Source: Bryoerythrophyllum caledonicum (Eukaryota > Streptophyta > Bryopsida > Pottiales > Pottiaceae). From it: a stretch of DNA of 64,000 nt. The stretch's first letter is position 1, and each line of letters opens with the position of its first letter. Shown one piece after another: positions 12,055 through 23,699 of this stretch. Where the stretch lies: assembly GCA_963971425.1 (NCBI GenBank), contig OZ020518.1, positions 5,559,989 to 5,623,988 on the forward strand, given 5' to 3'. The notes under the pieces are model-generated. The model made no database searches. It was not told the origin of the DNA and saw nothing but the letters and a program-made list of their open reading frames with translations. Both the position numbers and the translations under genes were made by a program.

Positions 12055-12869
12055 TTAACCCCTAAAGACCCAATGTCCCCTCGGGGGACATTTTGAGTTT
12101 GTGTAGGGTACCACGTTCTCAAATTTAGGCATGATCTTCTAAGGTTTTATTTTATTGAATAAGCAACTTTTCGTTAGCTTTATATAGACCTACTTTTCGT
12201 AGAAATTAGACTTACCGTCCAAAAGTTACAGTTCTTTTTGGGTAACATATACAAATAGTGCAGCGTTTAGGTGTGACATATAACAAATACTATAGCAAAA
12301 CAATGATTAACTCTATATTCTATAGAAATTTGAGTTTCTATCCATTTTTTTAAAAAAAATTGTTTTGAAAGGAAATGGAAATCTTTGCATCTATCGTACG
12401 GATTTTTTAATTTCGAAAATATGCAAATGATTTGATACATGCAAAACTTGAAGTGTATTGTTGATTTTGAGCACATAATTGCATTGCTGGATTTTTAAGG
12501 ACATCCTCTACCCTTCTTCTACTTCTAAAATTTGGTGCACATGTGCCTAACACGATCCTTTTAAAGTTAAAATTAGAAAATCACATACTCTAGTGCTAAA
12601 AGATGCCATAGAAGGTGGTCAAAGTTTATTGAAAGTGTTTAGTATGACCTCGAGAAGAGTTTGTGTCTCACTTCAAAGGCCAATATCTTTCAATCCGCGC
12701 GGTCAAACTGAACAAAAGTTTTATTATATGCAGTTATACAATCCTAATACAAGATCCTACGGCTAGATATGTTAGAAATGTGTTTATTTGCATTTTGTGT
12801 TGAGTGCTTTGAAACTGGCAATTTTCAATGAGTTTGGGTGCTAAAATGCCTTGGGCCTTTAGGGGATAA
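12055..12869 (-). mobile_element. TTAA family A element A4, diverged
   Basis: Begins TTAACCCCTAAAGACCC and ends CCTTTAGGGGATAA, about 815 bp. Only parts of the interior (for example AATTTGGTGCACA and the GATCCTAC block) still match other A copies. A subterminal palindrome TGTCCCCTCGGGGGACA follows the left end. Non-coding. Confidence 0.65.
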
Positions 12870-13305
12870 GTAATGTGCATATATAGAGAGAAGAAAGAAT
12901 TAGACATTTCTTTTCAGTGATTGCCAATTGAACTACAATTGTAACTCAAGGTTGTGAATTTTTAGAGTGTATTGTCATGTTTAGTCGGTGGCTATCAAAA
13001 GGTACCGCCATAAGGGCTAACTAGAAGTAAGGGGGTTTTTACTTATAGCTATGCTCCATTTGGATGGCTGAATATGTGGTAATGGGTTGGATATACCAAA
13101 GTTTGATAGGTGTTGGTTATGGACATTGGTTGGTTACTAGGGGATACCGTAAATGTTTTGCACTTGTTTGAGTTTCCTTGAAAGTCCTTTATGGTGAGGA
13201 AAGAAAAGAGAAGGACAAAGTGAAAGTTGAAATATGGAAAGAGAGAGAGTACCAAAAGATTTTCAAAAAGATTCTAAAATTTGAGGTTGGTAGGAACTTC
13301 TTGTA
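12870..13305. other. Gene-free stretch
   Basis: Nothing supported. The block GTGCATATATAGAGAG...GGTTGGATATACC (about 12875-13100) recurs in diverged form at about 20370-20640, so it is an old duplicated or dispersed sequence of unknown type. Confidence 0.35.
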
Positions 13306-13419
13306 TTAACTCTTATGTTGGGCTCGTTATGGCTGATGGAGAATCTACAAGTGTATAAGATGGTATACTACAAAATCTACTACACTCATAAATTCAACCA
13401 TCAGCCGTTAAAGGGCTAA
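13306..13419. mobile_element. Small TTAA MITE, copy 2 (about 114 bp)
   Basis: Left end TTAACTCTTATGTTGGGC, right end CCGTTAAAGGGCTAA, with inverted arms TATGGCTGATGG / CCATCAGCCG. It belongs with 2996-3112 and 48087-48216. The right TTAA has changed to CTAA. Confidence 0.6.
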
Positions 13420-14039
13420 ATTAAAGCTGGTGCTTGTGCAGCAAATGCGATGGATCATATTCAAATTTAAAAACAAATAGATGATCACGTTTGTACACAT
13501 CAATCCAGGATGTGAAGTTTGAATGTTTGAAAATTCAATTTGCTTTGTGATGGTGGAAATTCATCATGCCGCTTCCAAGTGCATCAAAGACTGCTGAACC
13601 AAAGCCCATAATAATTCACCATACAAAATAATGTCCACAATACGAAACAAAATAATGGCCACAATATGGAACAAAATTCAATAATTCCCAGCCAGGGCCT
13701 TTTGCCGGTGTCAGCCAAATGCATGGCTTTGTATCATGGGATTGTGTTGAAAGTGTGAAAGGAAATTTGATGTTTGAATGAAGTTGCCGAGGAACCCCAC
13801 GCATACCCCAAGCATACGGCGGAAGTCTCAGAATATGAGAAGATGTCTCGGGCATGTTTGCATGATTTTATTTCGTATTTTGTTTGAACATGCAAGAAGA
13901 TAAGAGCTACATAGGATCAAAATTTTCTTATTATGATTGGGCCTATAGATAAAAGAATCATGCCATTTTCAAAAAAAACTGTCAAATGTGAGGACTTCAG
14001 GCAACTTCTAGAAACGTTGTTACAAACTTCTATTAAGGA
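13420..14039. other. Gene-free stretch
   Basis: No gene or named repeat supported. An 18-bp direct repeat unit (ATGTCCACAATACG / ATGGCCACAATATG) is present at 13630-13665. Confidence 0.35.
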
Positions 14040-15613
14040 TTATATTTTTATTACAAGTAAGTAAAATTGTTTTTATTTGAGATTGTTATAGAAAAACACC
14101 TTCTATAGAGTATAATTATCACTTTAAGACAAGTCAAAGTTTCCTCACCTTTTTTGGGCTAGGTTCACAAAACAATTTCATTTCCTCATAAAAATTGGAG
14201 ATCTTCATTTATTTTTCCTAATGTATTTTCTACTTCAAGAAGAAGCATAGACCTTATTTTTGGCTATTCGGGCAACTTTTGAACCTCTTCTCATTTTAAA
14301 ATTTTGAAAACAATCCATTAGTACTCTTTTACCTTTGAAAATGAATTATAGGAAACTAACATCACTTACATCATAATGGTATAAAAATCAGAACTTTTGT
14401 AAAGCAAAACTTTTACACCAAGTAAAGTCAAAGTCCAATGAGCCTTTAACCCCTAAGGTACCGTGACAGTTTTCCACCAAAAACACTTCAAAATTAATGG
14501 ATTCTAGTGCAATGAATAAAGAAGGTAACAAAAAAAATTATTTTTAGTTCTGACCGTAGGATCTCAATTAAGACTTATTAAGTAATACATACTCAAAATT
14601 TATTAAACTTTGACCGCACGGATTGAAAGATTATAGTGTTTGAAGTCAAAAAATGGTTCATTTTCTTCCCTGCGTTTAGTGGATCAACAGACTTTGACTT
14701 CAGTTGGTGTCAAAAAATTTCACTACACAAGGTCTAAATCTATTACCATCTTGTTAAGCACGATGTTAGCTCTTTACACACCAATTTTTAGAGGTAGGGA
14801 CGGGGTGTAGCATATTCAAAACAAGTGTGCAAGGAGTGGAGGCTCGAAATTTGTTAATTCACACTTTAATTTTTTTTGAACTTAACACATTTTTGATTGA
14901 TAATCCGAATGGTTAATAAGAAGGTTTACATTACATATTGTTGTCGAAAAAATAAAAAGTGAAAAATATGAAGATCTCTAGGTTTTATGTGGAAAAGAAG
15001 AAGTTTTTTTGGTACCTTGCCCGACAATGAGTGACAATGTTTGAAAATGTTTGACTTGGGTTGGTATGCTATTTTTCACTAAAAACAAGAACTTTTTTTT
15101 GACAATATGGAGGGAATTAATATTACTTGCGAGTACTGAAAATCTCACTTTCAATAGAGTGTCCTATCAAAAGTTTTTGGAGGTGCCCGAGGTGGCTGCC
15201 CTCCCCATTTAAAATTCAAATCCCTATAACTTTTTCATCAAATGTCCAATTTAGGAAAAAATTGTTTTCCCACTAATATTTGGTAATGTCTTTCTGTAGT
15301 AAAAATTTCAAAGAAGAATATTGGAAATTGATACCATAGGAACCTGACCGAACTTTCAAAAAGCCCATTTTTGACACTTGGTACCTTAGGGGTAAAAACA
15401 CGAAGCGGATTTTTGTTTATTCACTCCAATTAATGAAATATTTCAATCCGTAAGGTCAAATGTCTTGAAATTTTGTGACCATATAAATTTAGTAGTATTG
15501 ATTGAGATCTCACGGTTGAAGAAAGGAACTAAGATTTTTTTATTTTTTTTCACTAGCATGAACACGTCTACAGTGTTTATGGTGAGAAATTGCAAAAGGA
15601 TTTTAGGAATTAA
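14040..15613 (-). mobile_element. TTAA family A element A5, split by A6
   Basis: Pieces at about 14040-14445 and 15396-15613 together follow the reverse-oriented family A order. The left piece stops in AGTCAAAGTC and the right piece resumes in the part that begins AATATTTCAATCCG. The right end is TTTTAGGAATTAA (TTAA at 15610-15613). The left end is missing or too worn to place. The interruption is exactly another A copy in the opposite orientation. Confidence 0.65.
14446..15395 (+). mobile_element. TTAA family A element A6 (950 bp), nested
   Basis: Full-length copy. It starts TTAACCCCTAAGGTACC and ends GGTACCTTAGGGGTAA (right TTAA mutated to GTAA). Diagnostic blocks appear in the family order: GACCGTAGGATCTCAATTAA, GACTTCAGTTGGTGTC, TTTTTAGAGGTAGG, TTGCCCGACAATG, and GTGCCCGAGGTGGCTGCCC. 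No reading frame is conserved between copies, so it is non-autonomous. Confidence 0.85.
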
Positions 15614-15759
15614 GGGTACTAAAACCAAACAATACCTATACCAAATGATGTAATACATTCCATGATTTCCAAATTGTATTTAATCACTAAACATCATAAA
15701 TAGTAAGTTTTATTGAAATTGAAGGGGGTGACCCCGCACATCATTCCTAACTTTAAGCT

Positions 15760-16080
15760 TGCAATGGGTAGGGCTCAAGAGCATTGGTTGCCATTACTAT
15801 GTAGTGTGGATCAGAGTAGTTCAAGTTTTTACGCTAATTGGAAACTTAGATGCAATCGTCGATTGGCACATACTTACTTGAAAACAAATATCCAATCCAA
15901 ACTGGACATGCATGTGCTTGATGTAAATTAGTGTAGGTGATCCACATCAATTATGAATCCACACTATATATGGTGAATGATGTACTCGTGCAATTCATTG
16001 GTGCAAAAAATGGGACCATGAAATGCAAAATGCTCTATTTGGTCCATAAAAAACTCAACATGCCTTTATCTTCTCTTTTG
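15760..16080 (+). repeat. Dispersed repeat G (copy 4), interrupted by repeat I
   Basis: GGGTAGGGCTCAAGAGCATT (about 15767) and ATTCATTGGTGCAAAAA (about 15994) are adjacent in repeat G at 52138-52190. Here they are separated by an inverted copy of repeat I (about 15795-15992). Repeat G itself is a non-coding dispersed sequence with copies at 51975-52228, 53297-53570 and 54740-54970. Confidence 0.6.
15795..15992 (-). mobile_element. Dispersed repeat I, copy 2, inserted in repeat G
   Basis: Inverted relative of 4118-4325, with ends GTAGTGTGGAT and ATCCACACTAT. The insertion in G, with an uninterrupted G elsewhere, supports mobility. The target duplication is not clear. Confidence 0.6.
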
Positions 16081-16189
16081 TCTTCAAGAAGGTCTTTCGG
16101 GAAATCTCTAAGAATATCATCGCTTGACTAGATCTAATTGATTGTTTTTGCAGCTCAAACATACACACTACGAGAAAGCCACTTATTTA

Positions 16190-17944
16190 TTCAACCTAAA
16201 TTACCAAAAGTCCCCTCGGGGTACTCTTGAAGGTTTGACCAGGTTCCTACTATGTTAGGTTATAACATTATTTTTGGAGAGTTTTACTGTAGATGGAAAT
16301 TACTAAAAGCTTTGTGTGAGTCCAATTTTTCCTAAATCTAACATTTAATGAAAAGTCATAGGGGTTTGAAGTTCAAATGGCAAGAGTAGGCACATTGGGC
16401 AACTCCAAAAACTTTTGCTAGGATACTTTATTGAATGTGAAATTTTCAATTCAAGAAAATAATAATATTTATTTTCATATTAAAAAAAACATCTCTTGTC
16501 TTTAGTGAAAAATAGCAAGTCAAACATTTTCACACATTGTCGGGCAAGGTACCAAAAAATCTTCTTCCTTTCCAAATAAAACTTAGAGATCATCATATTT
16601 TTACTTTTCATATTCCCCGCGGAAATATGTGGCGTAAACCTTCTTGCTGACCATTCGGATTCTCATTCTAAAACATACTAAGTTCACAAAAAAATACAAC
16701 TTGAATTGACAATTTTTGAACCTTCACTCCTTGCACAATTTTTTTGAACATGCTACACCCTTTCTTTACCTCTAAAAATTGTTGTACAAGGAACTAGTAT
16801 CATGCTTAACATGGTGGTAATGAATGTAGACCTTGTGTAGTGCAAAAAATGGACACCAAGTGAAGTCAAAGTATGCTGATCCACTAAATGCAGGGAAAAA
16901 AAGGAACCCTTTTCCCTACTTCAAAAACTATAATCCTTCAATCCGTGCAGTTACAATTTATGAAATTTTGTGAGTATGTTTCATAATCCTTAAGCGCCCA
17001 CGAAGCCCAAAATGGGACTCCGGAGATGCTAAAACTCAATTTGCATGAAATCCATGAGCACCTAGGCTTTGAGATACCAAATTCACATTTTTGCACACAA
17101 TAGATGAACGCTCTTCATGAATTAGATCATGATTTGGATTTATAAAACTCTTGGAAAAGCTAGGAATACAACACAAAATACATCAAATACACTAAAATAC
17201 AATGAATACAATGAATACTATGCCACATACTATGTTGTATTTCACACACATGCACATTGATTTTGGTCTTAAGTTTTGATTGAACATCGTCTTTAAGACA
17301 TTCTTCATTGTTTTGTGATTGTTGATCTCTCTCTTCACATACAAAACTTATGTTTGGATTCGTATAAGGCTGGAACATTATTGAATACAATCAAGTAGAA
17401 AAAAACAAAAAAAACACCAATAATTGTGTATAAATATTTTCTTCACATATGATATATCAATGCAAAGCTATCAATCTAGTGCACATGTGAACTGCTCTAA
17501 TTCAAAGTCGAAAACTTCTTGCAAGAATCTATTGATGGTTAAAGTAGTACACCCTCCAAAATCCACACTTTTCATTACAAGTATACGTTAACTATAAACA
17601 CTATAATCTATTCCATCAGCCGTTGGATGTTGTGCAAAATATCCCCAAAGGTCATGTCATGGGCTAAGTTCAATTTTGTAAGGTTAGGTATTAATATTAG
17701 GCATTGTATTTCCATCAAATCCGATTCAAAGAAAAAATCAGCAGAAATCTTGGTTTTTCCAGAAACATCCCTCGGCGGTAAAGGGTTAAAGAGTAGTTAA
17801 GGAGAGAGGAGTTAACAAGTCTTAGTTGAAATCCGATAGTTGAAACTAGAGATAGAAGTTTTTTTTATTCCTTGTTCATTGTACTAAAAAAAGCAGTTTT
17901 GAAGCATTTTTGGTGTGAAATTCAGAAAGTAATTTAGGGGTTAA
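16190..17944 (-). mobile_element. TTAA family A element A7, interrupted by B1
   Basis: The left end TTCAACCTAAATTACC carries the subterminal GTCCCCTCGGGGTAC block. The right end, AATTTAGGGGTTAA, has TTAA at 17941-17944. The family order breaks at 16989 and resumes after 17789 with the AAGTCTTAGTTGAAATCC part, so one B element separates the two pieces. Confidence 0.75.
16990..17789 (+). mobile_element. TTAA family B element B1 (800 bp), nested
   Basis: Bounded by TTAA at 16990-16993 and 17786-17789. It begins TTAAGCGCCCACGAAGCC and ends GGCGGTAAAGGGTTAA. It is about 85-90 percent like B2 at 21856-22662 by eye, with long identical blocks such as GAATACAACACAAAATAC. An open frame of 76 codons on the minus strand (17160-17390) is also present in B2 with a similar sequence, but no domain is recognised. 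Otherwise non-coding. Confidence 0.8.
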
Positions 17945-18118
17945 GATCATTAGAATTTCATATAAATTTGTGTTAAGAAATGTTGTGGTAGTCATACTAC
18001 GTATAAAGAAACCAAGCTCTTTTGTAAACATGAAAAATGGAACATTCATACATAGCTACAACAACTCTGTTATGTCTATAATTTTTACACTAGCCTATGT
18101 TCCGTGGCCACATGCTTA

Positions 18119-18639
18119 GGGCCGCTTCACACTTGGTGGCCAAGTCGAGAGACCGTTGATTTCCACTAATGAGATTGCTAGAATGGCCAAAGTCCGGACT
18201 TTGGGCCTTCACTTGTGCCCAAACTCCAAAGGCCATTGTCCTACATGGCAACACTTTTGGGTTGTTTTGGCGCCAAAGCGACGGCCTCTAGAACAAAACT
18301 AGGGTCGCCCATTTTAGTGGATCCAAACTACAATCGAGAGTCCGTCGATTTTTTTAATTAAATTAATCAAAAACTGACAAGATCTAGACCGTTAGATGAA
18401 AGAGACCGAACTTTTGGGCTGATTTTATAGGCTAATTTTTTAGGGCTAATTTTTTGGACGTAATGATATGGGGTTTGGACTTTGGACTTGGCCTTTGGGG
18501 CTTCACACCACGACCGGCCAAACCTTCAATCCATATTATTTAATGTATTTTTTGGGCAAAAAAGTTTGGCCTCTCGCCATAGTTTGGCCACTCATTTTGA
18601 CGGTCGGCCTCTCGACTTGGGCATAGTGTGAAGCGGCCC
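18119..18639. mobile_element. Harbinger/Tourist-like MITE, copy F2 (521 bp)
   Basis: Terminal inverted repeats GGGCCGCTTCACAC at both ends, flanked by TTA at 18116-18118 and 18640-18642. The interior has no coding capacity. The same interior (for example GATCTAGACCGTTAGATG) is present in F3 but deleted from F1. Confidence 0.92.
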
Positions 18640-19091
18640 TTAGTGAAGAGAATGAACAAACACTATACAGTATTCACGTCGGTCTTCTTTGGAGACCAGA
18701 GTTCTTCTTCTTCTGTCTATAGTTTGCATTAATTTTAATAGAAATGAAGGAGATGCTGTTATACCTTGTTACAACACTTTTATTGAAAAAGCACAAAATC
18801 AGCTACAAAAATATAATCACATTCCCTTACAGAATCTGACAGGAAAACCTGACACTGTTAGAATATGATAACAATGCCGTAATTACGGTGGAATGTCATG
18901 GCATCATAAACAACCTTACAGATCAACACCATGAGTGTGCCGGAGGCAATTGATATGTAATGAGGACTTACCACCGTCTTCCATGCCGTTGAACAGCAAA
19001 TGTGTCATAGATTCAACCCCGTATCTTTATGAGTGGAAAATTGAATTGACCACATATGAATTGCAAGGTTTATGTGATTCCATGTAACTTA
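18640..19091. other. Gene-free stretch
   Basis: Begins with a fragment of the block duplicated at 1850-2830 (CACGTCGGTCTTCTTTGG, about 18675). The remainder shows nothing I can name. Confidence 0.35.
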
Positions 19092-20117
19092 TTAACTTTA
19101 TTGCACTACGTGCATGTTTCTGCTAAACCAAGATTTGTGCTGATTTTTTTTTCTTTGAACTGATTTTTATGGAAATGTAATGCCTAATTATAGAATCCAA
19201 CATTACAAAATTGAACTCAAACCATGACCTAATTTTTTGGGGAAAATTTGCACAACATGTGACAGTTGATGGAATAGACTACCCTACGCCGTGGTCACTT
19301 TTATTCACAATCTAATCAAGATGGAAAGTGTCCAATTTTTTGGAAAGTTCAAGAATTTTTTCTAGGTGATACCTATGGAATGCCATGGTGCTACCTGTAT
19401 AATGCCTATGTGATACCTATGTGATACCTAGGTGATATCCATTGTGCACAAACCAATGCATCCAAGAAAATGATATCATTTTGGTAGGAAGGTGCCGAAA
19501 GTGACCCCTATGTACGGAATAGTGTTTTAAAGTTATCGTAAATTGGGAGTATTTTGTGGATTTCATGGATGTTCTACTCTATCCATCTATAGATTCTTGC
19601 AAGAAAGTTTATACTTTGAATGAAAGAGGTTCAGATGTTCTCTAGGTTGATAGCTTTGCATTTACATATCGTATGTGAAGTAAACATTTATACATCCATA
19701 CTTTTGTTTAGTTGATTGTATACAAAAATGTGCCCAAGTTGTACAAATCAAAAGGAGGTTTTATATGCCATGAGAGAGGTCAACAATACAAAACAAGGAA
19801 GAGTCTCTTAAAGGTAAATTTCAATCAACCTTTGAGACCAAAATCATTTTGCGTGTGTATGAATACAACATAGTATGTGGCATGATATATGTAGATATTC
19901 ATTGTATTTTAGTGTATATAATGTATTTTGTGATGTATTCCAAGCTTTTTCATGAGCTCTATAACTCCAAATTGTGATATGACTTTTGCAACGTGTACTT
20001 GTAATGTGTGCGCAAATCTGAACTTCAATTTCACAAACTAGTCATGAATTTCATGCAAATTGAGATTTAACACATCAAGAGACCACATTTAGGTTTCCTT
20101 AGGTGCTAAAGGATTAA
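19092..20117 (-). mobile_element. TTAA family B element B3, interrupted by C1
   Basis: Reverse-oriented B copy with TTAA at 19092-19095 and 20114-20117 (right end GGTGCTAAAGGATTAA). Its middle matches B2 well (for example CAATTTTGTATTG-like blocks and the TTGATAGCTTTGCAT block). A 238-bp insert at 19278-19515 interrupts it. Confidence 0.75.
19278..19515 (-). mobile_element. Element C1 inside B3
   Basis: Flanked by GGAATAG at 19271-19277 and 19516-19522, a direct duplication of at least 7 bp. The ends are inverted (GTGGTCACTTT... against AAAGTGACC). The core carries repeated GGTGATACCTA words. Related sequences lie at 20783-21080 and 42545-42880. The class is undetermined; the duplication length would suit hAT or Mutator-like elements. 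Confidence 0.6.
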
Positions 20118-20782
20118 GAAGTTTGTGTAGAATTGTTATACAATTTAGGAACTCCACATGATGAACTATTATCAACTCTTTATTGAACCAATATGAAGTA
20201 ACATAGCTAACTTTATATTCAATTGATTTATAACCACCACTTTTATTTCAAAAGTGGCCTATTGAATTTGAAAGATGAGGTTGTTGATCTTTGAACTGAA
20301 GTCATGACTTGCCCATGAGGACAACAAAGGAGAAGTCATGTAAGCCCCCGTAAAACCAACAAGTTAAGGAATGTGCATATATATGGAGAGAGGAGATAAT
20401 TATGCTATTATTTTTCAGCGATAGCCAATAGAATTGCAATTCCAACCCAAGTGATTTCATATTTTTTCGATGAAAACTGAATTAGCTATGAATTTTCAAA
20501 CTGTGCAGCCATGTTTAGTGGGTGGCCAACAGTAGGTACCCTCCATAACCGACGACCAAAAGTAAGGGTCTTAACTAATAGCAAACCTCCATTTGGAACT
20601 CAGTTGGTGGTAATGAGATGGAAGAGGGTTGGATATACCCCAATTTTTTAGGCGTTGGCTATGGATTTTTGTTGGTTATGGAGAGGCTTACCTTAAATCT
20701 TAATCACCTATTATTCTTTAAGTTAATTATAAAGTGATTGAGAACTATTTAGAGTTGGTACTAAAGATTGGGTTCTGTAAGT
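20118..20782. other. Gene-free stretch
   Basis: No gene supported. Part of it (about 20370-20660) is a diverged copy of 12875-13100, including GTGCATATATATGGAGAG and GGTTGGATATACC. Confidence 0.35.
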
Positions 20783-21080
20783 ACCGCTAGTAGTGGTCAC
20801 TTTCGGCACCTCCTCTTGAAGTATTTATTTTTTCCAAATGCAGTAGTTTGGACACAATGGATATCACCTAGGTACTATATGGATATCACATATGCAGTAT
20901 ATGGATATTGCCTTGACATTACATGGGTATCACCTTTACATTACATGGGTATTACCTAGACATTACATGGGTATTACCGTGATATTACATGGGTATTACC
21001 GTGATATTACATGGGTATCATATAAACAAATCTCTTGAATTTTTGGATATTCTCCATTGTAACCTAATTATGTAGGGAAC
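20783..21080 (+). repeat. Element C2 with a 22-bp minisatellite core
   Basis: Starts with the C-type end GTGGTCACTTTCGGCACC (about 20794). The core at 20859-21023 is a tandem array of a 22-bp unit, about 7.5 copies, with starts at 20859, 20881, 20903, 20925, 20947, 20969, 20991 and 21013. The unit is of the form GGGTATTACCNNNACATTACAT; two neighbouring units are identical. The following AATCTCTTGAATTTT block is shared with 42806-42825. Confidence 0.85.
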
Positions 21081-21780
21081 TGACAAACGTGTAGGGTACA
21101 TCTCACATGGAACTGGGGAAAGTCATGTTTGCACATCTGACACGGCACATGGTGTGACCAAAACACTGAATTCCTGGCGGACGGATGGAACTCCAGACGG
21201 CGCCTGTTTTTCAGCGTTCTCACCACCGCCACATTTTCCAATGCTTATCTCACTCTTTGACCCATTCTCCATAGAAAACTTAGCTGGAGCTCTACAAATT
21301 CATCCAAACTTGATGTTATTTGCAATCATTCACCTTCAAATGTGGGAGTAACATAGGAATGTTTGTCTACATCGTCACTACCGGGACTAATTCATGTATG
21401 CTAGATGATTACTGTTTGTTAGCTTCATGATTATGAGGTGGCTTTGCCAGTTAGGTGTTAGCTGTCATGGAAAGCATATGGTGTGCCGTGATTTGTTCGC
21501 ATATTTGAATAAGACGTTAACTTATTATTCTTGTGTCCGATATGAAAAGAGTGAGAAGAAGGGAATGCATGTGACTTTTTAGAGGAAAGGAAGCCCCATA
21601 GTGGGGGATAGAAACCATGTGTCCATTCGTGTCGTGGAAAATGATAATTCTACTAATCCTATTATTGTATGAGAAACTTCGGTCTGTGATGAAATTTCCC
21701 TTTCTACAAGTCAAAGATGCAGTTGGGATGAGTCCTCGGACTGTCACCATGCATGTGGAACATTTCTTTTGTTGATTTAT
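21081..21780. other. Gene-free stretch, slightly GC-richer
   Basis: Open frames of 65 codons (21154-21351, +) and 77 codons (21517-21750, -) are present but have no recognisable domain, splice context or codon pattern, so they are not called genes. No repeat is recognised. Confidence 0.35.
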
Positions 21781-21829
21781 TTAACCCCCAACGAACAAAG
21801 CCATTTAATAGGAATCTCTATTGCATGGA

Positions 21830-23490
21830 TTAACCCGTAAGGGACCAAGTGTCCCTTAACCCTTTAGCGCCCAGGAAGCTTGAAATGGGACTCCGGAGGT
21901 GCTAAAACTCAATTTGCATAAAATCCATGAGGAATTAGGCATTAAGAAACGAGGTTCAGATTTGCCCATATAATACATGAACGCTCTCCAATAATCAGAT
22001 CATGATTTGGATTTATAAAATTCTTGGAAAAGCTAGGAATACAACACAAAATACACCAAATACACTAAAATACAATGCATAAAGTGAATACCATGCCACA
22101 TACTATGTTGTATTTCACACACATGCACATTGATTTTGGTCTTAAGTTTTGATTGAACGTCGTCTTTAAGACATTCTTCATTGTTTTGTGATTGTTGATC
22201 TCTCTCCTCACATGCAAAACTTCCGTTTTGATTTGTATAAGGTTGGAACATTTTTGTATACAATCAAGTAGAAAAAAACAAAAAAATCACCAATAATTGT
22301 GTATAAATATATTCTTCACACATGATACGTCAATGCAAAGCTATTGATCTAGTGCACATATGAACCGCTCTAACTCAAAGTCAAAAAACTCTTGCAAGAA
22401 TCTACTGATGGTTAAAGTAGTACACCCTCCAAAATCCACACTTTTCACTACTAATATACAGTAATTTTAAACACTAGAATCTATACCATCAGCCGTTGGA
22501 TGTTGTGCAAAATTTCCCCAAAGGTCAGGACATGGGTTAAGCTCAATTTTGTAAGGTTAGGTATTAATATTAGGCATTGTATTTCCATCAAATCCGATTC
22601 AAAGAAAAAATCAGCAGAAATCTTGGTTTTTCCATAAACATCCCTAGGTGGTAAAGGGTTAAATTGACGATTTTGATTTTTGACAGATTCCTTAAATTTG
22701 ATTTTCTTTATCAAGAACTTTGTGGAGGTATTTTTTTATTAGTTTTGGATTCATGGTTTGAATTTTGTACCACTCAAAGTTACAGATGGGGACTTTGGGC
22801 AACTCCAAAATTTTGCTAGAAGTTTCTATTGACATTGATATTTTCATACTTATAAAGAATAATATCTTCTTTGAAGCTGTCAAAAAAAATTCTTGTCTTT
22901 AGTGTAGAAGCATTTTACTCAGGTCAAACATATTTCGTGCAAGTGGGGAAAAAAACTTCATCTTTTCCACATAAAACCTAGAGACCTTCATTTTTTCACA
23001 TTTTATTTTTTTAACAACAACACGTGGTGAGAACCTTCTTATTGACCATTTGGATTATCATTCTAAAACATCTTTAGTTCACAAAAAAATAAAAAGTGAA
23101 TTGACTTGTTTTGAATCCACTCCTTGCACACTTGTTTTGAATGTGCTACACCCCTTCTCTACCTCTAAAAAATGGTGAATAGGGAACTAACATCATGCTT
23201 AACACAATGATAAAAGATTTAGACCTTGTATAGTGCAAAAATTTAATACCAGCTGAAGTCAAAGTTTGTTGATCCACTCAACGCACGGAAGAAACTGAAC
23301 CATTTTCTTGACTTCAAACACTATAATCTTCAATCCGTGCGGTCAAAGTTTTTGATATTTTGTGAGTATGTTGCTTAGTAAGTCTCAATTAAGATCCTAC
23401 AGTCAAAACTATATACGTAAGGTTTTTTCCTTCCTTACTCATTCCACTTAAATCAACAATTTTGAAGTGTTTTTGGTGTGAAATTGTCAT
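21830..23490 (-). mobile_element. TTAA family A element A8, inside E1, holding B2
   Basis: Begins TTAACCCGTAAGGGACCAAG at 21830. After the B2 insert it follows the reverse family A order (TTTGGGCAACTCCAAAA, the CCTTGCACACTTG-like block, AACGCACGGAAGAAA, GGTGTGAAATTGTCA) to about 23490. The outermost right end is missing or worn. Confidence 0.7.
21856..22662 (+). mobile_element. TTAA family B element B2 (807 bp), nested
   Basis: TTAACCCTTTAGCGCCC at the left and GGTGGTAAAGGGTTAA at the right, each including TTAA (21856-21859, 22659-22662). Best preserved B copy. Non-coding apart from the short open frame shared with B1. Confidence 0.85.
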
Positions 23491-23699
23491 AGTCCAAGAT
23501 AAACTTCATGAGAATGTAACTCTAGGATCTTCTTCTAATCTTATATGAGATGATGTGGTAAAAAAATTGTGAATTTTGACCATACATATTGAAAGATGGT
23601 TGTAGTCAAAGTGAAAAAATGTCCTTCCATGGGACACTTGAGTCTAGTTTCTTGAGGGATTAATCATTTCATACAATTCTTAACAAATATGTTTTTTTA

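Larger units (their letters stand above)
21781..23663 (+). mobile_element. TTAA family E element E1, interrupted
   Basis: Left piece 21781-21833 (TTAACCCCCAACGAACAAAG ... AATCTCTATTGCATGGA) and right piece about 23491-23663 (GATAAACTTCATGAGAATG ... GAGGGATTAA). They match the left and right halves of the uninterrupted 217-bp copy at 48415-48631. The gap between them holds an A element, which in turn holds a B element. Confidence 0.7.
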
